From VMCP01 sp964415065 (GTDB taxonomy: Bacteria; Bacteroidota; Bacteroidia; NS11-12g; UBA955): 23,843 nt of DNA. The notes beneath the pieces were generated by a model, which was not told where the DNA came from, ran no database searches, and was given only the letters and a program-made list of their open reading frames with translations. How positions within the stretch are numbered: the first letter of the stretch is position 1; the number at the start of each line of letters is the position of its first letter. Of this stretch, positions 6,709 through 14,071 are shown piece after piece. The stretch lies in contig CAYPYX010000033.1 in assembly GCA_964415065.1 (NCBI GenBank), forward strand, positions 1-23,843, read 5' to 3'. The translations under genes were made by a program, and so were the position numbers.

Positions 6709-7329
6709 TCACCCATTTGTATGCCAAAAAAGATATCTGCGAACTATTTCTTCCATGGTACACCCATTTTTTTCAATCAAACTCATTCTTTGATTTCGGA
6801 TTGTGTATTTGGATTTTCTCGTTTCTTTGGATAGTTCTATGGTTGATTTACCTTCTATTTGAGCAAGAATAACAAATTCTTCTGCTGCTGAAAAATCAAC
6901 TTTAGGTGTAAACTCTGAAATACGACTTTTTCTTTGAGAAACCTGATTACTTAAAGAACATCTATAAATTTCTTTGGCCAATAATTTTCTTATACCCAAT
7001 TTTAATTCTTCAACAGTTGATGATTTTGATACTATCACATTGGTATTAAAGCTCTCACAATGTTGAATAATTGTTGGATTAATATGACTTGAAAATACCA
7101 TACAAGGTATTTTCTGGATATTACATTCTCTGATTATATCTATTTGTTTTGTGTTGTTTATTTGAATATCACTAATAACTGCATCCGTTTTATTTGATTT
7201 TAAAAAATTAATGGCACTATCTGAATCATTGAAAGATATAATTTCTATTGTTGGATTAATTTCACCTTTAATTATTTGTTGTAATACAAGTAAAATGCTA
7301 GGATGATCTTCAAGTATTAAAATTCTCAT
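6709..7329 (-). CDS. LuxR/NarL-like response regulator 1
   Basis: This 206-aa protein has a receiver domain (residues 1-120) with acidic pocket Glu7/Asp8, phosphoacceptor Asp54 (AVISD), Ser80/Ser81 and Lys102. A helix-turn-helix region follows at about 147-200 (EFVILAQIEGKSTIELS...YTIRNQRMSLI). The output domain is divergent from standard LuxR: the usual TVxxHxxxIxxKL reads TIRNQRMSLIEK, and the C-terminus ends in RRYLFWHTNG. It starts 6 nt after the histidine kinase stop, so it is the kinase's expected partner. It is the best local candidate for binding the shared palindrome, since dyads of this size suit NarL/LuxR dimers, but this is inference. Confidence 0.85.
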   Translation of the reverse strand: MRILILEDHPSILLVLQQIIKGEINPTIEIISFNDSDSAINFLKSNKTDAVISDIQINNTKQIDIIRECNIQKIPCMVFSSHINPTIIQHCESFNTNVIVSKSSTVEELKLGIRKLLAKEIYRCSLSNQVSQRKSRISEFTPKVDFSAAEEFVILAQIEGKSTIELSKETRKSKYTIRNQRMSLIEKNGCTMEEIVRRYLFWHTNG

Positions 7330-7335
7330 GAGGGT

Positions 7336-8097
7336 TTAAATTGGAAAAATTATAGATTCTTTATGGGCGGTTTCAGTTTTTGTAATTTGCGATTTGGCTT
7401 TCAGAGTTTTTAGTCTTTCAGGAATAATACTCGAGCCCCTACCTGATTTTCGAATATTAGCATTATTGTTATTTCGATTATTATTTGGGTTAAAGTTATA
7501 TGACAAGTTAAGCAATACTTCTCGTTCTTCCGAGTTTTCAAACAAGCCGATTATTATACTCGGTGGATTCTCGTAAACAATAATGTTTGTTATTTTTTCT
7601 TGTAGCAAACGATATAATTGATGCAGTTTGTCAGGAGGAAGAGGATTGTCAAATTCAATATCCATAATAATTTCAGTATGAGAATTGCTCATGTCTTCAG
7701 CTAAACGTTGGAAAGCCGTTTTTATATTTCCTGAAAGCAGTTCTTTTGGATAGATAAATTCGACTAAATAGCGTAGCTCATCGTGAAATTTATTTAAATC
7801 TTGGATTCCTTGTGTTAGGTTTTTAAATATAATAGGATCCTTTGCAGACTCTAAACTTTCATTTAATTCTACTTTTATTTTTAATAATTTGCTTGCAACA
7901 AAATCATGCAAATCGTTAGCAATTCGTTTTCTTTCAGATTCTAACTCTTCTAGTTTTTTACTTCTGTACCGATGCATAACTCGATGCAGTCGTTTTATTC
8001 TGTAGTACGAAACGACTAATATAGTTACCAACATTAAAAATACAGGAAAAAGTAAATAGAATATTTCAGTTAAAAGAAGATCTCCAGAGTTTGACAT
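7336..8097 (-). CDS. HisKA_3-type sensor histidine kinase 1 with divergent ATPase
   Basis: This 253-aa protein has one membrane segment (about 10-31), then the dimerisation/phosphoacceptor helix ERKRIANDLHD with His64. The N box follows as LYRLLQEKITNII (Glu167, Asn171). The usual DxGxG G1 box is absent: the position holds NFNPNNNRNNNN, an asparagine-rich stretch near 201-213. The later GRGSSIIPERL motif (219-229) is kept. ATP binding may therefore be altered, or the protein may act mainly as a phosphatase or scaffold. There is no extracellular sensor; sensing is probably supplied by the seven-segment membrane protein encoded immediately upstream, whose end overlaps this start by 32 nt. Confidence 0.8.
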   Translation of the reverse strand: MSNSGDLLLTEIFYLLFPVFLMLVTILVVSYYRIKRLHRVMHRYRSKKLEELESERKRIANDLHDFVASKLLKIKVELNESLESAKDPIIFKNLTQGIQDLNKFHDELRYLVEFIYPKELLSGNIKTAFQRLAEDMSNSHTEIIMDIEFDNPLPPDKLHQLYRLLQEKITNIIVYENPPSIIIGLFENSEEREVLLNLSYNFNPNNNRNNNNANIRKSGRGSSIIPERLKTLKAKSQITKTETAHKESIIFPI

Positions 8098-8653
8098 TGA
8101 TAAAACAAAGGGTTATAATTAAGAAAATTGAAACGGTTAGATGGAAACTCTCCAATAACTGAGAACTATCCCATGAAATAACTTTTTGTGATAAAAGACT
8201 CGTAATGTACATAAAATACATGTTGATGATTATTAGAGAATCAATAGAATAGTACCATTTTAGTTTGCCATTTTTTATAAAATAAACTAACAAAGCAAGA
8301 TGTAAAGTTATATTAATATTAAAATTAATGGAAACAAAATCGGCAATATTTAAATTGTGATAAAAACACAAAATAAGAATACTGTATATGATAATTGAAA
8401 TTTTGAAATTTTGAAATAATCGATAAACTATTGAAACAGATAAAATGACTGGGAAGAATATTGAGAAATAAAGTTGAATAGAAATTCCATCATGCGGTTT
8501 AATAGTCAGAAATAAAGTCTCAAATAATATACCGAATAGAACATAGCTTATAAAAGTGGCATTTTCTTTTAATGACTTTTTTTTTAAAATGCTAATAACT
8601 GCTAGTACACTAGCAGTTATTAGAAACAGAAAATAAACAACTAATTTAATCAA
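8066..8653 (-). CDS. Seven-segment membrane protein, likely sensor partner of kinase 1
   Basis: This 195-aa protein is almost wholly hydrophobic, with predicted membrane segments near 4-22, 33-50, 60-79, 84-99, 106-126, 134-153 and 170-188. Loops are short. No enzyme motif is visible and I recognise no family. The start is a TTG at 8653-8651 that overlaps the TGA of the upstream gene (TTGA), a translational-coupling arrangement; the 3' end overlaps the kinase start by 32 nt. Such tight coupling between two overlapping genes suggests a split membrane sensor-kinase in which this protein detects the signal. That role is inference. Confidence 0.75.
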   Translation of the reverse strand: MIKLVVYFLFLITASVLAVISILKKKSLKENATFISYVLFGILFETLFLTIKPHDGISIQLYFSIFFPVILSVSIVYRLFQNFKISIIIYSILILCFYHNLNIADFVSINFNINITLHLALLVYFIKNGKLKWYYSIDSLIIINMYFMYITSLLSQKVISWDSSQLLESFHLTVSIFLIITLCFINVKLWRSSFN

Positions 8654-8958
8654 GTTGTGAGCATTAACGGAGAGTCGTTGCTACAATTATGTGGGCATGG
8701 AACAAAACGATCCATGATTTTACCAGAAGTCATATCATTTCCATCTTGATCAACTCCGACCATAACTAAAGTTAATTTATTTTGATTATCCTTTGCAAGA
8801 TATATTCTAATTTGGACACATCCAGGTTGATTCATTAATTCTTGGAAGGTACTATTTTCTGATTTTAAAGCAACTGTCTGATTTAAAAAATTTGGATCAG
8901 ATTGATAAGCATGTGTCAGTAAAACTGCTTCTGTAAGTGTTATTTCATTTGTATTCAT
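8650..8958 (-). CDS. Small CPxxCS protein of a Bacteroidota family of unknown function
   Basis: About 102 aa from the ATG at 8958 (MNTNEITLTEAVLLTHAY); a TTG nine bases further upstream (8967) is also in frame. The core QPGCVQIRIYLAKD, then LVMVGVDQDGNDM, and the C-terminal VPCPHNCSNDSPL match a widespread small-protein family in Bacteroidota that I know only as uncharacterised. Three cysteines (one in PGC, two in CPHNC) may bind metal or form a redox pair. It is the first gene of the kinase operon. A TACTTTTG box lies 7 nt upstream of the ATG, so the transcript may be nearly leaderless. Confidence 0.7.
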   Translation of the reverse strand: MNTNEITLTEAVLLTHAYQSDPNFLNQTVALKSENSTFQELMNQPGCVQIRIYLAKDNQNKLTLVMVGVDQDGNDMTSGKIMDRFVPCPHNCSNDSPLMLTT

Positions 8959-8964
8959 ACTTTG

Positions 8965-8972
8965 CAAAAGTA
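8965..8972 (-). promoter_or_regulatory. -7 box TACTTTTG for the kinase operon
   Basis: This is a perfect match to Bacteroidota TAnnTTTG on the minus strand, 6 nt before the ATG at 8958. It lies 22 nt downstream of the palindrome at 8995-9010. If the box spans about -11 to -4, the palindrome centre is at about -41.5, a classic activator position. Confidence 0.55.
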
Positions 8973-8993
8973 AAAGAGTCTAATTGTTTATTT

Positions 8994-9011
8994 ATAGTTA
9001 CATGTAACTAT
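8994..9011. promoter_or_regulatory. Perfect 18-bp palindrome, shared divergent operator (copy 2)
   Basis: ATAGTTACATGTAACTAT is a perfect dyad in the divergent region between the kinase operon and the two-gene operon at 9059. A -7-like box begins exactly 22 nt from the 16-bp core on each side (TACTTTTG to the left, TAATATTG at 9033-9040 to the right). Its 16-bp core recurs with one change at 6687-6702. Confidence 0.65.
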
Positions 9012-9032
9012 TTTTTCTGTTAAGGTTATCAT

Positions 9033-9040
9033 TAATATTG
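9033..9040 (+). promoter_or_regulatory. Candidate -7 box TAATATTG for the 9059 operon
   Basis: It matches TAnnTTTG with one mismatch, 18 nt upstream of the ATG at 9059 and 22 nt downstream of the palindrome core. The identical spacing is the main reason to believe it. Confidence 0.45.
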
Positions 9041-9058
9041 TCAAAAAAATATTGAACT

Positions 9059-9505
9059 ATGAAAAGAGAATTTGAGGATATATACCAGCTTTTGTTCATG
9101 GATTATATTCATGAAACTGGTAAGAGGTCAAGAGTAACCAGAATGTATCGAGAATCTGAATTGTTGAGATTAATAAGAAATCAAATTGTGCAATCGGACC
9201 CTTTTGGTACTTTACGAGCGGATGCTAGATATTTTTTATTGGTAAATTTCCATTGTATGGTTTTACTGCCTGTGTTAAGGGAAACTGGAAATCTAAATGA
9301 GTCGAATTTTATGATATCAGAACACGAGTACACTGTTTATAATCTAGATATTAAAGAGGCAATAATTGCTGATATAATTGAAATAATTAATCAGGCAAAA
9401 AAAATAGACAATTCTGAGAAAGTTAGCGGTCATCAAATTATGAGAATAATTGATAGCATGTGGTCTAGTCTGAAAACTACTCAAATCCAAATTTGGGGTG
9501 AATGA
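9059..9505 (+). CDS. Soluble protein of unknown function, first of a divergent pair
   Basis: This 148-aa protein has no signal peptide or membrane segment. I do not recognise it. It looks mixed helical, with a basic N-terminal stretch (TGKRSRVTRMYRES), a hydrophobic central part (YFLLVNFHCMVLLPVLRE) and a helical acidic part near 110-135. Its TGA overlaps the next gene's ATG (ATGA at 9502-9505), so the two products are probably made together and may form a complex. It is divergent from the kinase operon across a shared palindromic operator and is probably controlled by the same regulator. Confidence 0.7.
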   Translation: MKREFEDIYQLLFMDYIHETGKRSRVTRMYRESELLRLIRNQIVQSDPFGTLRADARYFLLVNFHCMVLLPVLRETGNLNESNFMISEHEYTVYNLDIKEAIIADIIEIINQAKKIDNSEKVSGHQIMRIIDSMWSSLKTTQIQIWGE

Positions 9506-9921
9506 ACAATAATTCAAGTATTTATACTACTATTTCGGTTCAATTGATGCAGGCAGCATTAACTATGATTTCAGTAATGAGCGCCGTAACAGTTTACATT
9601 TTGGAAAATCAGAACGTAAAATTCTATTATTACATAATTCTATTGATTTCGTTCATGTTCTTTGTGCTTAGTATTTTTTTCGGTGGTAAAGGACTAACAA
9701 ATTTAGAAAAAGGCAGAACTAGTGGTAACTGGTTTAATAGGCAAGCAATTACGGCTTTTTTGGGAATTGTATTGTTTTGTACAAGCATGTTTTTGGGTAA
9801 GCGCAAAGCTGATACCATAGAAATGAAACTAAATAAAATTGAAAATGATTATAAGAATATTCAAAAAAAATTTGAAGTCATAAATGCCGAAAAAAATGGA
9901 ATTATTAAGCTAAAAAAGTAA
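9502..9921 (+). CDS. Three-segment membrane protein with C-terminal coiled coil
   Basis: This 139-aa protein has hydrophobic segments near 13-34, 41-60 and 83-100, then a charged helical tail (about 101-139) with heptad-like spacing (ADTIEMKLNKIENDYKNIQKKFEVI). No catalytic motif is visible and no family is recognised. The layout of small hydrophobic bundle plus coiled coil, coupled to a soluble partner through a 4-bp overlap, would suit a signal-gated membrane effector or a membrane-anchored partner. That is inference; it may simply be an envelope protein regulated by the neighbouring two-component system. Confidence 0.7.
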   Translation: MNNNSSIYTTISVQLMQAALTMISVMSAVTVYILENQNVKFYYYIILLISFMFFVLSIFFGGKGLTNLEKGRTSGNWFNRQAITAFLGIVLFCTSMFLGKRKADTIEMKLNKIENDYKNIQKKFEVINAEKNGIIKLKK

Positions 9922-10317
9922 TTTATAATATTAATATTAATCACAAATTAAATAGTCCTAATAGTTAAAGATTATAGAAAAGGCATTGAATAACGAATAT
10001 CTAAATTTCTAGAAAATCCAGAATTCAAGAAAATTGTCGTGTTTTTTGGCTTCGTTTTATTAAAATGATGATATTTAGTGTATAAGGATTTTTATTGATA
10101 ACAATAATGCCAATTTGTTGTCTAATATCTAATCATGTAGGTGTAAAAATGAGAAAAAAGTACTATATGCTTTGATTAAAAAATATTCGTATAATTGAGA
10201 ACGAAGTTCAATTGATTGAAATTGACTTGATATACAATTTCGGATCTTATTTAATTCATTCTTGATTTAATCAATTTATGCTTTCCAAACGAAAAACATA
10301 AATATTATTTTAAATAT
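9922..10317. other. 396-bp intergenic stretch without a recognisable gene
   Basis: AT-rich, with stops in all frames and only short A/T dyads such as TAATATTAATATTA near 9929-9944. I see no tRNA, no clear terminator and no copy of the palindrome found at 8995. It presumably holds the promoter of the kinase gene at 10318, but I cannot place it. Confidence 0.5.
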
Positions 10318-10992
10318 ATGAAAATTTTAAAAGATGAATTAAGATTTAATTTAGAAGAACAAATTAATTATTCTGATCAATTAAGACGACAAATCGCAAA
10401 TGATTTACATGATTCTGGCAATTATTTAATTTTAGAAATCAAAACTAAAATTAAATCCATAGCTTTTAATTACCGCCAAGGCAACAATATTTTACAAGAA
10501 TTGGTTGATTTAGATCAGACCGTTACTAATTTGGGTAAAAAACTAAACGACATAATAGAGGATAATGATCCATTAGAAGTTAAGGAAGGCAATCTGATTT
10601 TTGCAATTTCATGTTTGACGGAGAAGTTTTCATCTAAAATATGCACATTGCACTTTGATAAATTGGATGAGCAGATAATTCTTCCTGATTCCATCTGTTT
10701 GCAAGCTTATAGGATTTTACAAGAACTAATCACCAATATAATCAAGCACAATAGTGCTAAGAATATTTATATCGATATTTTACAAAATGAAGGTAATGTG
10801 GATTTGGTTTTGTGTTACGATATTTTTGTAGATAATTGGGTCGAGGCAACCGAGAAAAATAAAAGTGGAAGAGGACTAATATCTATACAACAAAGGTTAA
10901 ATCTCATTCAGGGTAAATTGGAGTATTTACCTGGCGATGGTGTTAGACAGAAACAAATTATGCTCAGTTTTCCGAATCATTTAATTGCTTGA
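10318..10992 (+). CDS. Soluble HisKA_3-type histidine kinase 2
   Basis: This 224-aa kinase has no membrane segment and no sensor domain; it begins almost at the phosphoacceptor helix LRRQIANDLHDSG (His31). The N box is YRILQELITNIIKHNSA (Glu136, Asn140, His144). The expected DxGxG box reads CYDIFVDNW near 166-174 and lacks the glycines, as in kinase 1, while GRGLISIQQRL (185-195) is kept. It must receive its signal from another protein or from cytosolic conditions. The regulator gene starts 3 nt after its stop. Similar layout and shared G1-box loss suggest common ancestry with the pair at 6709-8097. Confidence 0.8.
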   Translation: MKILKDELRFNLEEQINYSDQLRRQIANDLHDSGNYLILEIKTKIKSIAFNYRQGNNILQELVDLDQTVTNLGKKLNDIIEDNDPLEVKEGNLIFAISCLTEKFSSKICTLHFDKLDEQIILPDSICLQAYRILQELITNIIKHNSAKNIYIDILQNEGNVDLVLCYDIFVDNWVEATEKNKSGRGLISIQQRLNLIQGKLEYLPGDGVRQKQIMLSFPNHLIA

Positions 10993-10995
10993 TCT

Positions 10996-11685
10996 ATGAA
11001 AATTTTAGTAGTAGAAGACCAAATATTCTTAAAATCTGCAATAAATGATATTCTATTTGGAATCAAAAATGCAGAAGTAATTTACTGTCTAAACTATAGA
11101 GAGGCAGAACTTCAATTAGAGAAATTTCAAAGTTCGAATTCACGCTTTGAACTGGTAATTAGCGATTTGCAATTTGCAAATGGTTGTAAAATTTTTAGGG
11201 TTCTAGAAATGGCTAAATCATATAAAATACCTTGTCTAGTTTTTAGTATGTGCGATAGCCGTATTTATATTCAAGAAGCTTTAAAATATGAAGTTCAAGG
11301 ATTTGTTTCGAAAATGGATCCCGCTGAAGAGTTAGAAAATGCTGTAAATGAAATTATAAGAGGAAGAACCTATTTTTCTAAGTTGATACAAACAAATTTA
11401 AACGAATCGACTGATCGATTAATTCCTAAAAAACTAATTTTAACAAAAACTGAGACGCATTTATTACATTGTTTTGCCGAAGGTTTGTCTTTCAAGCAAA
11501 TAGTTCAGAAATATGGGTTAAATGAAAATACATTAAGGAATCATAGAAGACAAATGCTCTTTAAAAACCAATGTAATTTTGAGCAATTAATTGCGTCATA
11601 TCATGCATGGCCTCCAGAGATGCCATTTTGTGAATCCACATTGTTAAAAACAACTGATGGTATAAACAAAGATATAGGAAATTAA
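10996..11685 (+). CDS. LuxR/NarL-like response regulator 2
   Basis: This 229-aa protein has a receiver domain with Glu7/Asp8, phosphoacceptor Asp57 (LVISD), Ser84 and Lys106. The DNA-binding part at about 147-200 is TKTETHLLHCFAEGLSFKQIVQKYGLNENTLRNHRRQM. TLRNHRRQM parallels TIRNQRMSL of regulator 1, so the two share an unusual recognition-helix form. A ~29-residue tail after SYHAWPPE is extra. The gene lies 3 nt after kinase 2, and its TAA overlaps the stop of the convergent minus-strand gene (TTAA). Confidence 0.85.
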   Translation: MKILVVEDQIFLKSAINDILFGIKNAEVIYCLNYREAELQLEKFQSSNSRFELVISDLQFANGCKIFRVLEMAKSYKIPCLVFSMCDSRIYIQEALKYEVQGFVSKMDPAEELENAVNEIIRGRTYFSKLIQTNLNESTDRLIPKKLILTKTETHLLHCFAEGLSFKQIVQKYGLNENTLRNHRRQMLFKNQCNFEQLIASYHAWPPEMPFCESTLLKTTDGINKDIGN

Positions 11686-13853
11686 ATACTAATATTTAGC
11701 TTGACATTTGCAGTGAATGCTGGTTGAAGATATTGGAGCCCCCATACTTTATAATATTCATCGAAGCCAACTGCTAGTGTAGTTCTTGTTTTTCGGGATA
11801 ATTTTGATGATACTGATATTTGTGTACCTCGTCTAAATGCTCCATTTTGTTGTAGAAAATACTTTCCCGAAATCCACCATTGATATAGAGGACTTGTTTT
11901 ACCTAAATTGATTTGGCATCCCTTCATTTGCAAACTATCGATACCTGGTGTTGTAAAAGTTGAGTTAGCCATCATTGTTGATTGTAAACCTTTTTTATGG
12001 GAAATATTAAACTGGAAATTAAAAGATTGAAAGTTATTAATAATTGTATCGCTAATTAAAAGTTGACTTTGAGAGTAATAGGATTGTATCGATAATCGAG
12101 TTGTTTTATTTGCCCAATTCCAAAAAATTCCGGTATTAAACAAATTGCTTCGACTATTGACTCTAAGTAATGTATCAGGGTGATTATTGCCTTGCTCAAA
12201 TGGAGAATAAGAAATTACCATGTTCGGTAGTTCTTTTCGTTTGAATTTGGATTGCAATGAAATTCCATAGCCTTTATTCTGAAATGAGTATTGATTACTC
12301 GAGGTTGGAAGAGATAAACTTGAGTATTCTTTATAAAAAATAGTTCCTAATAGTTGACTTTCAAATCCAACTACCTTTATTTTCAAAGAGTTTTCAAGAT
12401 ATTGATTGCGAATAAAAGGGTTTCCCAAATTACGAAAAACTGCTCCATTTCGCTGTGATTTTAACTCAAATACAAGTGCATTTTTATATATGTTTTGGCT
12501 TATTAAGAAACTATATGCTAATTTGTCAATGAATCGCTGACTGGGTATATCCTTTGTGGAAATAGTGCGCCTTTCACTGAGAATAATTTGACTAATAGAA
12601 AAATTTGATACAGCCACTGAGGATACAATGTTTGTAGTTTTAGTAATTGCTCCGTATGAACCTATGCCCCAAATGCCATTCTTATACTTGATTAATTCAC
12701 TGCCATTGGAATTATCCCAAATGAAATGACCGAAGGAATTTAGATTAAAATTCTTGATTTTTTTCTCAATTTTAATGGCGCTCAAATTGCGTGTAAATAA
12801 AGTATTGTTTCTATCGAATTTTACGATTCCTATGGATGGCATTAAACCCAGAGTCCAATCAATTTTTATTTTGCTAAGATTAAATGAGTTAAATACACCT
12901 CTTATTGGCAAGCCATAAACGGATAGAGGATCTATAAAAGGATTGGCATTTCCAATTTCGAGCTTTTCTACTTTTGAGAAGACTTTTTGCAAATTATTTA
13001 ACTTGTTGTTCAAGTCTGATTTATTTATGCTATTTATTTCTGTATTTTTTAACTGAGAGTATTTATAATCTTCTAACTTCAAAGAATCCAATTTGTATTG
13101 ATTTTTCAAAACATTATTAATACTATCCACTTGTTTTTGTTTATTTTTAATTTCATTTAAGGCTGAATAGAGTTTACGCAACTGAAGATCTGTTAAACTA
13201 TCTTGCTTATCTTGATACTTAGCTAAATGTTGTTTATCTACTCCATATTTCAAACAAAAGGTATCTTTGGGTTCAATGGAATCCAATTGTATTACCAATT
13301 CATTCTTTAACTCTGATTTTCTCTCTTCAATTTTGTTAAGTAAATTAGTCTTTTGTTTTTCTATAAGATCATTTTCTTTTAATGATTTAGATTGCTTATA
13401 TTTTATATCTTGTAAATTTTGTTTGGTTTCTGTTACAAGCTTATTTTTTTGTTTTCTTATTAATTCATCCAAATTGGGTTTATCAAAATAGAATTTTAGA
13501 TAATTTGAATTATAAAGAGACGGGTTTTCAGTTGTATAAAATCCAGTTACTCCAAAACGAATGCCTTGTACATCCAATTTTTGATTAGTAGAAATTCTTA
13601 AATACTGTCGTTCTGAAAACGTTTGAGGACTTTGGAAATTAGTATATTTCGATTCAAGTACTATATTCCCAGTTAATTCTGGTACATATTCTAACCAATA
13701 ATTTTTTAAAGAATCGTTTGTGAAATTAAAATATTTATTTTGAGCATATACAACATATTGTTTGGTTAAAAGTAAAACGATTATGAATGCATTTTTTTTT
13801 GACGCGAAGTGCTTTAAAAATACTATTATATAATTTAAAACACGCGTTTTCAT
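11682..13853 (-). CDS. Large outer-membrane-type protein with long coiled coil
   Basis: This 723-aa protein starts at the preferred ATG 13853-13851 (MKTRVLNYI); an upstream in-frame ATG at 13883 would add ten residues. A signal sequence ends near VVYAQ. An N-terminal domain (about 40-125) is followed by a lysine/glutamate/glutamine-rich coiled coil from roughly 127 to 300. About 400 residues then show alternating hydrophobic strands and a C-terminus ending in aromatic/hydrophobic alternation, as in a beta-barrel. No family is recognised. It is convergent with regulator 2 (stops overlap) and divergent from the secretion-type operon starting at 14072. The barrel is inferred from pattern only. 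Confidence 0.7.
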   Translation of the reverse strand: MKTRVLNYIIVFLKHFASKKNAFIIVLLLTKQYVVYAQNKYFNFTNDSLKNYWLEYVPELTGNIVLESKYTNFQSPQTFSERQYLRISTNQKLDVQGIRFGVTGFYTTENPSLYNSNYLKFYFDKPNLDELIRKQKNKLVTETKQNLQDIKYKQSKSLKENDLIEKQKTNLLNKIEERKSELKNELVIQLDSIEPKDTFCLKYGVDKQHLAKYQDKQDSLTDLQLRKLYSALNEIKNKQKQVDSINNVLKNQYKLDSLKLEDYKYSQLKNTEINSINKSDLNNKLNNLQKVFSKVEKLEIGNANPFIDPLSVYGLPIRGVFNSFNLSKIKIDWTLGLMPSIGIVKFDRNNTLFTRNLSAIKIEKKIKNFNLNSFGHFIWDNSNGSELIKYKNGIWGIGSYGAITKTTNIVSSVAVSNFSISQIILSERRTISTKDIPSQRFIDKLAYSFLISQNIYKNALVFELKSQRNGAVFRNLGNPFIRNQYLENSLKIKVVGFESQLLGTIFYKEYSSLSLPTSSNQYSFQNKGYGISLQSKFKRKELPNMVISYSPFEQGNNHPDTLLRVNSRSNLFNTGIFWNWANKTTRLSIQSYYSQSQLLISDTIINNFQSFNFQFNISHKKGLQSTMMANSTFTTPGIDSLQMKGCQINLGKTSPLYQWWISGKYFLQQNGAFRRGTQISVSSKLSRKTRTTLAVGFDEYYKVWGLQYLQPAFTANVKLNISI

Positions 13854-13961
13854 CGAAATAGAATTATGTTGTTGGTTGAACAAGTATAATTCCTATTACA
13901 ATATGAATTGACTTTTAAATTCTAGAAAATTCCACATTTCTTTAAAAAATAGTCAAAATTA

Positions 13962-13984
13962 ACTATGGTAATTAAGTTTCATAG
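13962..13984. promoter_or_regulatory. Dyad and candidate promoter between divergent genes
   Basis: ACTATG (13962-13967) and CATAGT (13979-13984) form an inverted repeat in the divergent region. A TAATTTTG box on the minus strand (13961-13954), next to it, fits a -7 element for the gene starting at 13853. The arm length of six makes this a weak regulatory candidate. Confidence 0.3.
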
Positions 13985-14071
13985 TCAATATTGATTATAT
14001 AGTGTTTTGGTGGATTTTTTTATAAGTAGAATGTAGGTATATATTCACGGGGCATGTGATAAAAAAAGCCG

